This document shows, one piece after another, positions 1-7,000 of a stretch of DNA of 7,791 bases. Source of the stretch: Methanosarcinales archaeon (GTDB taxonomy: Archaea > Halobacteriota > Methanosarcinia > Methanosarcinales > Methanocomedenaceae); the NCBI GenBank assembly GCA_013330355.1, contig DUIM01000170.1, positions 11,410 to 19,200 of the forward strand, given 5' to 3'. The stretch's first letter is position 1; each line of letters opens with the position of its first letter. Position numbers and translations under genes: made by a program. The notes beneath the pieces are model-generated. The model was not told where the DNA came from, did no database searches, and was given only the letters and a program-made list of their open reading frames with translations.

Positions 1-237
1 AAAGAATATTTCGATTGGAATCTTCGATAATTTTAAGTAGGCGTATAACTACTTTGAAGCAATATTCATAGTTTTGCATTTAAGCTTTTGCAATGCTATT
101 CGATATGGAAATGCTTACATTATATGCATTTACTAATGAAAATGATGTGTCACTTGTCTGTAAAAGAAGTACGCAATTGATAATACGGGATAGATAAATA
201 AAGTATAACTTAAATTATAACATCAGGAGCAATAAAT
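1..237 (+). promoter_or_regulatory. AT-rich upstream region and leader of the lsm gene
   Basis: I see no convincing gene in this stretch; all plus-strand frames entering from the left edge close within about 25 codons. It should hold the promoter of the lsm gene. Two TATA-like candidates are visible: TTATATGC at 120-127, which would give a leader of roughly 90 bases, and ATAAATAAA at 194-202, which would start transcription almost at the Shine-Dalgarno. A clear Shine-Dalgarno, AGGAG at 225-229, lies 8 bases before the ATG at 238, so the lsm mRNA has a leader. TGCATTTA occurs twice (75-82 and 125-132), which may be chance in such AT-rich DNA. Which TATA candidate is used cannot be decided from sequence. 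Confidence 0.35.
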
Positions 238-456
238 ATGGGGAAAAGACCACTTGACATTCTAAATAATGCACTGGGCAACCCTGTCATTATCAAACTA
301 AAAGGCGAACGCAGTTTTAGAGGAACACTTGAAGGTTATGATATTCACATGAACCTAGTGCTGGATAATGCAGAAGAATTATCAGATACGGAAAATGAGA
401 AAAAAATGGGTACAGTAGTGGTCAGGGGTGACAATGTGGTATACATCTCACCATAG
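238..456 (+). CDS. lsm: Sm-like archaeal RNA-binding protein (SmAP/LSm)
   Basis: This 72-residue protein is a single Sm fold, the usual length for archaeal SmAP proteins. The Sm1 motif spans about residues 16-47, with the loop-3 RNA-binding segment D35-I-H-M-N39 followed by the strand L40-V-L. The Sm2 motif spans about residues 58-70 and includes the R63-G64-D65 turn that, with H37 and N39, forms the uridine-binding pocket in known family members. Archaeal Sm proteins assemble into heptameric rings that bind U-rich RNA and act in RNA processing and small-RNA metabolism. The start is fixed by an AGGAG Shine-Dalgarno 8 bases upstream. It lies upstream of the gene for ribosomal protein eL37, an arrangement known from other archaea (in haloarchaea the two genes overlap). 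Here they are 100 bases apart. Nothing is missing from the fold. Confidence 0.97.
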   Translation: MGKRPLDILNNALGNPVIIKLKGERSFRGTLEGYDIHMNLVLDNAEELSDTENEKKMGTVVVRGDNVVYISP

Positions 457-470
457 GCCGGTGTGATCTC

Positions 471-510
471 CATAATATATATTTACTCTGAAGACATAGG
501 GAATTGCCCT
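471..510 (+). promoter_or_regulatory. possible internal promoter and small hairpin between lsm and the eL37 gene
   Basis: The 100-base gap between lsm and the eL37 gene contains a TATA-like stretch, AATATATA at 474-481, preceded by purine/AT sequence. A transcript starting about 25 bases downstream would begin near 504 and give a leader of about 50 bases. A small inverted repeat, AGGG (498-501) and CCCT (507-510) with a 5-base loop, sits at that point. Either the ribosomal gene has its own promoter or this is ordinary AT-rich spacer; the sequence does not decide. Confidence 0.3.
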
Positions 511-556
511 CGAACAGGAATCAACATAAAATTATAATTATAAAAGGTAGAATATT

Positions 557-736
557 ATGTCAAAAGGTACTCCATCAATGGGAAAAAGGCAGAAGCGCAC
601 CCATATCAAGTGCAGGCGTTGCGGCAGAGTCTCATTGAATATACATACAAAGGTTTGTGTTGCATGCGGATTCAAAAAAACAACTCGCATGAGAAGTTAT
701 AAATGGCAGAGAAAATCAGGATTAAATGGCGACTGA
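557..736 (+). CDS. rpl37e: 50S ribosomal protein eL37 (L37e)
   Basis: This 59-residue, very basic protein is a complete eL37, a small zinc-ribbon protein of the large ribosomal subunit found in archaea and eukaryotes but not bacteria. It starts [16 protein letters not shown], the conserved N-terminus of the family. The zinc ligands are visible as two CxxC pairs, C19/C22 and C34/C37. The basic tail (residues 40-54, with the RSYKWQRK block at 46-53) matches the rRNA-contacting tail of the family. The ATG at 557 is supported by the family N-terminus and by a weak Shine-Dalgarno, AGGT at 545-548, 8 bases upstream. It sits between lsm and purF in the same direction, with 53 bases to purF. The gene is easy to miss because of its length. 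Confidence 0.97.
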   Translation: MSKGTPSMGKRQKRTHIKCRRCGRVSLNIHTKVCVACGFKKTTRMRSYKWQRKSGLNGD

Positions 737-777
737 CCTTTACATTATTTAATTACGTTATTAATAATCAAACAATC

Positions 778-783
778 AGGTGA
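778..783 (+). promoter_or_regulatory. Shine-Dalgarno that fixes the purF TTG start
   Basis: AGGTGA lies 6 bases before the TTG at 790. No in-frame ATG is available near the conserved N-terminus, so this site decides the start of purF. It places the catalytic cysteine at residue 5. Confidence 0.75.
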
Positions 784-789
784 ACCTTA

Positions 790-2196
790 TTGCATGAATC
801 CTGCGGGATTGTCGGTCTCGCACTAAATGATAGGGAATCGGATAACGCTGCATTACCGATTTATTATGCTTTGTATGCCCTGCAGCACAGGGGGCAGGAA
901 TCCACAGGTATTACGGTTCATGATGGCAAAAGTGCCCGGACCCTCAAAGGTATGGGGCTTGTCCCTGATGTTTTTAAGAAATATAACCTTAGTGACCTGA
1001 AAGGTTTTGTGGGCATCGGGCATGTAAGGTATTCTACAACCGGTGATTCCACTATAGAGAACAGCCAGCCCCTGATAGTGAATTTCATGGACCGGACCAT
1101 TGCCATAGCCCATAATGGTAACCTGGTCAATAGTGCGGAGCTTATAGCAGAGTTCGAGGCTGAAGGGCAGGTATTCCTCACGTCATCCGATACCGAAGTT
1201 ATAGCCCGGCTGCTGGTCAAGAAACTTCTGAAAAATGATATTCTAGGTGCGGTCGAGGAAGTCATGAGGAGACTGGTAGGTTCATACAGCCTTACCATCC
1301 TTGTGGATGATACATTAGTGGTAGTAAGGGATCCGCTTGGTTTCAAACCATTGTGTATTGGCAAGTTGGATGAGGGATATGTGGTCACATCCGAGAGTGC
1401 TGCTATTGATACCATCGGCGGTAAGCTTATTCGTGATGTACGGCCCGGAGAGGTCCTGGTATTCAGGGACGGCAGCTATTCCAGCCACCATTTGTTCAGG
1501 GCAAAGAACACTGCCCATTGTGTGTTCGAATATATCTATTTTGCCCGTGCTGATTCTATTATTGACGGGCAGCTTGTCTACCAGACCAGGATCCGCATTG
1601 GTGAAAGGCTGCTGGATGAACATGCCATTGATGCCGATATTATTTCTCCTGTCCCGGACAGCGGTATAACTTTCGCCATCGGGTACAGTAAGAAATCAGA
1701 TATTGATTATATGGAAGGCCTGATGAAGAACAGGTATATTGGCAGGACCTTTATCATGCCTAACCAGAATATGCGCGAGACTGCGGTCAGGCTGAAGCTC
1801 AATACCATCAGGCAGAATCTTGAAGGTAAGAAGGTTATCCTGATGGATGACAGCATTGTCAGGGGTACAACTTCCCGGCGCATTGTGGATATGGTGCGCA
1901 AAGCAGGTGCTGAGGAGGTGCATATGCGTATCGGCAGCCCGCCTATTATGTCACCCTGTTATCTCGGTATCGATATGGCAAGCAGGGAAGAACTGGTAGC
2001 GGCCCATAAGACCGTGGCAGGTGTGGAAGCACTCATCAATGCTGACAGCCTGGGATATGTAAGCGTGGAAGGACTGGTGGAATCTGTCGGGATACCCAAA
2101 GATGACCTGTGCCTTGGCTGCCTGACAGGTGTGTATCCGGTGGAGATACCGGGTGAGAATTGCAAGCGGCGCCAGTTGACCCTCAACCAATTCTAA
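790..2196 (+). CDS. purF: amidophosphoribosyltransferase PurF ([4Fe-4S] type)
   Basis: PurF catalyses the first committed step of purine synthesis: PRPP plus glutamine gives 5-phosphoribosylamine, glutamate and pyrophosphate. At 468 residues it is close to the length of the Bacillus subtilis enzyme. The N-terminal glutaminase (Ntn) domain has the nucleophile C5 after a four-residue propeptide (MHES), with glutamine-site residues R80 in GHVRYSTTG, N109-G110 in AHNGN and D134 in SSDTEV. The C-terminal phosphoribosyltransferase domain carries the PRPP loop at 352-361 (MDDSIVRGTT). C244, C390, C441 and C444 match the four cysteines that bind the [4Fe-4S] cluster in the B. subtilis enzyme, so the protein is probably oxygen-sensitive and processed at the propeptide. 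The TTG start is supported by the Shine-Dalgarno and by C5. It is the last plus-strand gene and may be read through from the eL37 gene. It ends 13 bases from a convergent ABC permease gene. Confidence 0.97.
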   Translation: MHESCGIVGLALNDRESDNAALPIYYALYALQHRGQESTGITVHDGKSARTLKGMGLVPDVFKKYNLSDLKGFVGIGHVRYSTTGDSTIENSQPLIVNFMDRTIAIAHNGNLVNSAELIAEFEAEGQVFLTSSDTEVIARLLVKKLLKNDILGAVEEVMRRLVGSYSLTILVDDTLVVVRDPLGFKPLCIGKLDEGYVVTSESAAIDTIGGKLIRDVRPGEVLVFRDGSYSSHHLFRAKNTAHCVFEYIYFARADSIIDGQLVYQTRIRIGERLLDEHAIDADIISPVPDSGITFAIGYSKKSDIDYMEGLMKNRYIGRTFIMPNQNMRETAVRLKLNTIRQNLEGKKVILMDDSIVRGTTSRRIVDMVRKAGAEEVHMRIGSPPIMSPCYLGIDMASREELVAAHKTVAGVEALINADSLGYVSVEGLVESVGIPKDDLCLGCLTGVYPVEIPGENCKRRQLTLNQF

Positions 2197-2209
2197 GGAC
2201 GATATTTTT
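2197..2209 (+). terminator. short T-tract in the purF/permease convergent gap
   Basis: Only 13 bases separate the purF stop from the stop of the opposing permease gene. They contain a run of five T (2205-2209) in the purF direction, which could serve as a weak archaeal oligo-T terminator. No hairpin is apparent. With so short a gap the two transcripts probably overlap at their 3' ends. Confidence 0.3.
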
Positions 2210-3004
2210 CTAAGCCTTTGCCTTTTGGAACATGTAACCACCCAGACCAATAGTGGCAGCAGCGAATAAAAATATAACTGCAATGCATATATGTATCGGA
2301 ATCTCGGTCTCACCCATCAGGGTATATCGCAGCGCCATGATACCGTATGTAAGCGGGTCAAGATAGACCAGCGTCTTCAGCCACGAAGGCAGGTCACCTA
2401 TCCTGAAGAATGCACCGCTTAGCAGTAGTACAGGCATAGTAATGAAGGTCATTATCATCTGGAACCCTTCATGGCTCTCGGTCTGCGAGGCCAGGGCAAT
2501 GCCCAGCCCGATAAAACCCAGTCCGATAAGAAGCATCACACCCACACTGGCGGCCATCCCAAGATAGGAGTGGTATTCTACCCCGATGGCAAATGCTATC
2601 AGCATGATCAATGTGCCCTGTATCATAGCCGTGGTCACACCCCCGAGTGCCCTTCCCAGTGCCACAAAGAACCTGGGCACAGGGGCAATGAGTATTTCCT
2701 TTAAAAATCCGAATTCCCTGTCCCAGATGATACTGACACCCCCCATAAGGGATGAGAACAGGATGGCCATACCGATGATGCCCGGGGCTAAAAAACCGAT
2801 ATTGGTCTGTCCGCCACTACGCATCTGGAATGATGAATTGAATGCCGTACCCAGGATTACCAGGAAGAACAGGGGTGTGGCCAGGGAACCGATGATCCTG
2901 CTCTTTGACCTCTTGAACCTGAGCATTTCACGGAGCCACATGGTATATACTGTGTTCAGGGCAATGACGGTATTTTCAGAAAAACCTGACACATGGTTTG
3001 CCAT
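2210..3004 (-). CDS. ABC-2 type exporter permease (DrrB-like)
   Basis: This 264-residue integral membrane protein is the channel half of an ABC-2 family exporter, whose members move drugs, lipids or polysaccharides out of the cell; the substrate here is unknown. By hydrophobicity I place six membrane helices near residues 38-56, 70-93, 118-140, 147-172, 180-201 and 237-258, the usual number for the family. Family features include the cytoplasmic segment D96-R-E-F-G-F-L-K-E followed by A107-P-V-P-R, and the L195-SGAFFRIGDLP-S207 segment in and after the fifth helix, followed by the DPLTYG turn at 216-221. It starts one base after the stop codon of the ATPase gene and has a strong Shine-Dalgarno inside the end of that gene, so the two are co-transcribed and probably made in matched amounts. 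No truncation is apparent. Confidence 0.93.
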   Translation of the reverse strand: MANHVSGFSENTVIALNTVYTMWLREMLRFKRSKSRIIGSLATPLFFLVILGTAFNSSFQMRSGGQTNIGFLAPGIIGMAILFSSLMGGVSIIWDREFGFLKEILIAPVPRFFVALGRALGGVTTAMIQGTLIMLIAFAIGVEYHSYLGMAASVGVMLLIGLGFIGLGIALASQTESHEGFQMIMTFITMPVLLLSGAFFRIGDLPSWLKTLVYLDPLTYGIMALRYTLMGETEIPIHICIAVIFLFAAATIGLGGYMFQKAKA

Positions 3005-3005
3005 A

Positions 3006-4007
3006 TCAGCGCCTCCTTGCCTGGATATTATAGGTTATCCTGTCAACACTGCTTGTCTCTTCTTCCCTGATGGCCCTGCCTGTGTAGGATAGGAATACAT
3101 CATCCAGTGTAGGGCGGTGCAGGTCAACGGACAGGACGTTGATACCGGCATCGGATGCGATCTTCAGGACATGGGGTATCCGGCCAGCCCCGTCCTTTAT
3201 GGTGATATAGATGCTTCTGTCCTTTCGCTGGACGCTTCCGGCAGAACCGTTCTTATTGTAAAGGTCGAGTAGTTGTAAAGCAAGCTCACGGGTTTCCACG
3301 GTAAGTATGATCACATCCCCGCCCAGTGCGTCCTTCAGGTTCTCTGGCGTGTCCAGGGCTTTTACCTGGCCAAAGTCGATTATAGCTATGCGGTTGCACA
3401 GGTGGTCGGCCTCTTCCATATAGTGTGTTGTCAGCATGATGGTGACATTTTCTTCTTTGTTCAGTTGCCGTATGTAGTCCCATATATGGTTGCGGGTCTG
3501 GGGGTCAAGTCCGAGGGTGGGTTCATCAAGGAACAGTACTTTGGGATGGTGCATGAGTCCCCTGGCTATCTCGAGGCGTCTCATCATCCCGCCGCTATAT
3601 GTTTTTACGATCACATCGGCTTTGTCATTGAGTTCGACCAGTTCCAGTACATCGGCAATTCTTTGTTTTCGCAGTTGTTTTGACAGGCCGTACAGTCGTC
3701 CGTGGAGGTCCAGGTTTTCCTTGCCTGTGAGCCTGTCGTCGAGGGTGGTACCCTGGAACACCATGCCGATATTTTTCCTGACCTCTGAGGGCTGTCTGGT
3801 GATGTCAGCTCCCCATACTTGTGCACTGCCGTTGCTTGGTGTTATCATGGTGGAGAGCATGTTGATGAGTGTGGTCTTGCCTGCGCCGTTTGGTCCTAAC
3901 AGGCCGAATAGTTCTCCATTGTTAACCTGGATATTGATGTTGTCTACTGCTACTATGTCATCAAATCGGCGGGTCAGGTTGAATGTCTCAATGGCGGGTG
4001 TGTTCAT
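3006..4007 (-). CDS. ABC exporter ATP-binding protein (DrrA-like)
   Basis: This 333-residue cytoplasmic ATPase powers the permease encoded directly downstream. All nucleotide-binding motifs are intact: Walker A G38-PNGAGKT45, Q-loop Q85 in VFQ, ABC signature Y137-SGGMMRR, Walker B V157-LFLDEPT164 with catalytic E162, D-loop G166-LDP, and the switch histidine H195 in TTH. The region after about residue 220 forms the extra C-terminal domain typical of DrrA-type ATPases, with the conserved P299-TLDDVFLSYTGR motif, followed by a charged tail of about 20 residues. This points to a drug/lipid type exporter, though the substrate cannot be read from sequence. The ATG at 4007 gives the normal family N-terminus. 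There is no Shine-Dalgarno, but a TATA-like box lies about 26 bases upstream, so the mRNA is probably leaderless. Confidence 0.95.
   Translation of the reverse strand: MNTPAIETFNLTRRFDDIVAVDNINIQVNNGELFGLLGPNGAGKTTLINMLSTMITPSNGSAQVWGADITRQPSEVRKNIGMVFQGTTLDDRLTGKENLDLHGRLYGLSKQLRKQRIADVLELVELNDKADVIVKTYSGGMMRRLEIARGLMHHPKVLFLDEPTLGLDPQTRNHIWDYIRQLNKEENVTIMLTTHYMEEADHLCNRIAIIDFGQVKALDTPENLKDALGGDVIILTVETRELALQLLDLYNKNGSAGSVQRKDRSIYITIKDGAGRIPHVLKIASDAGINVLSVDLHRPTLDDVFLSYTGRAIREEETSSVDRITYNIQARRR
3012..3018 (-). promoter_or_regulatory. strong Shine-Dalgarno of the permease gene inside the ATPase gene
   Basis: On the minus strand AAGGAGG lies 7 bases before the permease ATG and within the last codons of the ATPase gene. 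It supports the chosen start and translational coupling across the TGA-T-ATG junction. This contrasts with the ATPase gene itself, which has no recognisable Shine-Dalgarno. Confidence 0.8.
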
Positions 4008-4028
4008 TGATGGTACATTATTTTGTTA

Positions 4029-4038
4029 GTATTTAATG
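4029..4038 (-). promoter_or_regulatory. TATA-like box of the ABC exporter operon
   Basis: On the minus strand CATTAAATAC contains an archaeal TATA-like core centred about 26 bases before the ATPase ATG at 4007. Since archaeal transcription starts about 25 bases after the TATA centre, the mRNA would begin at or next to the start codon. The absence of a Shine-Dalgarno fits this. It also implies that the exporter is transcribed independently of the large gene that ends 85 bases upstream. Prediction only. Confidence 0.5.
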
Positions 4039-4092
4039 TTGAAGATATTTAGGTGCGGGTAGTACGTCATGAAAGACTGCCTGAATAGAAAA

Positions 4093-7000
4093 TTACGGGC
4101 CATATTTATTTTCAATCATTTCTTTAACTTTTTCATCCCATTGGGCTTCTCTCCAGTTTGAGCCCTTCATATTGTCGATTGTTACTGAATCAATATCGGC
4201 ACCTTTAAAGTCAGTATTTTTATCAAAAATTGCACTATTTAGGTTACAATGATGTAAAATTGCTCCATTGAATTTAGCTCCTTTCAGAGTAGCTCTTATA
4301 AGCCCGGCATTATACAGGTTAGCATTAGTCAAATGTGCCCCTTCCAAAGAAGCATTATACAATTCAGCATCTTTCAATATTGCTCCTTCCAGATCTGCTT
4401 TTTTTAGTTGTGCATACCATAATTTTGCATTATTTAATTTTGCTTGTTTCAATTCTGCATTATTTAAGATAGCACTATTTAATTTCGCCCTTGTTAATTT
4501 TGCTCCATTCAATTCAGCATCAGTCAGGTCAGAATGTTCTAAGTTGGCATATGTAAGATTTGCGTCATTCAATTTAACTCCCTGCATTGTTGCTCTGGTT
4601 AAAATTGCCTTTGAAAAGTCTGCATTATTTAACTCTATACCACTCAGATCCTCTCCTTCCAGATTCTCTCCCCTCCAATTTTTTCTATTAAGACTTTCTT
4701 TTCCTTTTTTTGCGTCTTTGATTTCCTTAACAATTTGTTCGGACTTTTCTACTTTTTCCTCCTCTACCTCTATTTTTATCTCTGCTTCACCATGACCAAG
4801 AGAAATTACTTTAGTTAAAATATCTCTCAACTTATCCTGTTTAATTTTTGTCAAAGGTGAATATATATTCAGTTTGCCATTTTCTTCTTTTACGTTGAAT
4901 TTATCAGTGCTGCCATTGTCGAATTCCAAGTTCAATTTGTTTTTTTCATCGTTGAGTTTTAAAGTAAGAATGTTTTTTTCGTCTGATGATAATTTGATAG
5001 TACTGTCATCGGTTTTTTTAATGTGTGTCTTTTTTGTCCATTCAACTTTGTAATAGCTTCTATCCAGAAAGGCTATTAATTTTTTATTTTCGTTTTCGTT
5101 TTCCTGAATATTTTTCCAGTCCGCTATTATCACTTTGTCTTCTTCAATATAATGATTAAAACTATCAATGAGATTAAAAAGAGGAGTTTTCTCTGTAATT
5201 AATTCGTGTTTCTCTTTTTCCTCAGGCAAATCTTTCATTGTCTCATTAAAAACAGTTTGTATAAGGATTGACTTATCCTTTATTATTTCATCCCTGAAAT
5301 CATGATGATTGTTGCTTATAATAGCCCAAAATACCATTAGACTATTATACATCTCTATTTCTTCTTCAGAATATTTTTCTTTTTTATTGGGGTTGATTGC
5401 TTCGTCAAGTCTTCGCTGAAGTTCTATAAGATTACAAACACGTTTTATTTTTCTGGGATTGTGTTTGGTTCCTTCCACAATCATATCAAGATACGGTTTA
5501 TAAAAATCTTGGTCAATATCTTCCAGCGTATTGATAAAATCCTTTATATCTTTGGATTCAATCGGCGGAAGTTGAAAACTTAACTGAATAATTTTTTCTA
5601 TATATTCATCCGCTGTCAGTTTTTTATATTTTTTTTCCAAAATTTCCGATATCCCGCGCCTGTCAATGCCTAATACGAAAATACAGCCCTCAACATCCAA
5701 AAATGTCTTAATTGCTTCAAGGATTTCCAGAGCTTTATCTGGGAGACAGCGGTCGAGATCATCTATAAAAATTACCACTCTTTTATTCCTGTTAACAAAA
5801 TATGTTTGAATAATATCCTCAAATCGATACTGAAATTCCTCTTTAAATTTTATTTTTCTTACATGTTCTATTCTTTTTCTTTGTTGTATCGATTCTGAAA
5901 AATCTTTAATTGCAACAGGAATTGCAGCAGGATACATCAAAGGGTTATATCCTGCCAGACCAAGTTTTACTGTTGCGCCTAAAAATTTTCCTGTTTTGAA
6001 TTCTATGTTACCCGGTTCTTCACGGTATACCTCCTGGTAAAGGCTATTCTGTAAATCTTCAAGTTTTTTAGATAAATTATCTTCCAAATAAGCTTCCTTT
6101 AGTAATTTTCGATTACGTTTAGCTAAATCTTTATCTTTTTGAGGTTTCTGCTCTAAGAGTATTTTTGTTTCATCTGTAAAGTGTACTTCTGAAAATAGTT
6201 GCTTATTTAAAAGGTCACGGTCTTTAAGAAGTAAGCTAAAGTCATTTGCTAAATTTTTCATCAGTTCCTTTGATGGTGTTCCAAAACCATTGTATTCTTC
6301 CAGTAATTCTCTTGTTATTCCATTTAATTTTTTATTGTCCGTGATAAACTTGGAAAGAGGATTTAATTCGTCCTGTATTGCGGCTATAAAATGTTCTGCG
6401 TCGTCAATTTTATTCAAATTGAATTTTGAGAGGGATAAGATTTTATTAATATCAAAAAACAAAGAAGCAACTGTTTGCCAGCTAATTAATTTATGTTTGG
6501 GCTTTTCATGCTTCTCTGAAGTTTTAAGTTCATCCAGGATTCTCATTATTAATGCGCGCCATAAAACATCCTTTTTATCATATTTCCAGGCATTGAACCA
6601 AATTGTTTTAATGTCAACAGCATTATTTTTTTTATTTGTGCCCAATTCGTCTGGAAAAGCTTTTTCTAAAAAATTACGATTACAATTTATAATATCCTCA
6701 TAAGTTAAGGGTCTTTCCTTGATTTTGTTAAGATAGTCTGTTATAAATCCTAGTAAATCGTTATCCTCTTCTGTTAATTTAGTAGATGTAGAAATGATTT
6801 CTTTTTTTTCGATGATTTTATCGAAAATATATGGATTAGTTATAATGTTATTCAATTCATTTGTCAATTGACTTTGACGTTTTCCAAATAAATTCATAAT
6901 TTTATTCAATTCAGGGGATTTTTCTAAAAAGTATATTATATTTGGATTTCTGGTATCCTGAAATAAATCAACAAGTTCAGCAAGATTTTTTTTATTCAGT

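Noticed and set aside
1..79. minus-strand frame starting at an ATG (79-77) and running off the left edge for 26 codons, a possible divergent gene
   Set aside because: It is too short to separate from chance, with no clear ribosome binding site or coding bias; the sequence left of the window would decide.
741..760. TATA-like TATTTAAT (746-753) before purF as a separate purF promoter
   Set aside because: A start about 26 bases downstream would fall within 2-3 bases of the Shine-Dalgarno; the short gap fits read-through from the eL37 gene at least as well.
918..1415. 165-codon open frame on the minus strand inside purF
   Set aside because: It lies entirely within the well-supported purF coding sequence, resembles no family, and reflects codon composition of the opposite strand.
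3490..4029. 179-codon open frame on the plus strand opposite the ABC ATPase gene
   Set aside because: It is a shadow of the ATPase gene, whose Walker, signature and switch motifs are all intact; the shadow has no ribosome binding site or recognisable domain.
4231..4680. short periodic repeat suggestive of a CRISPR or tandem-repeat array
   Set aside because: The period is exactly 15 bases, codes for pentapeptides in frame, and has no identical repeat/spacer structure.
4268..4795. 175-codon plus-strand frame with a regular Phe/Ala/Ser pattern
   Set aside because: The regular pattern is the antisense reading of the 15-base-periodic pentapeptide-repeat DNA, not a separate repeat protein.
5899..6000. 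transmembrane segment in the KAP protein (about residues 496-529)
   Set aside because: The stretch is only weakly hydrophobic and is interrupted by Lys, Asn and Tyr; not enough to call a membrane helix, although KAP relatives often have helices here.
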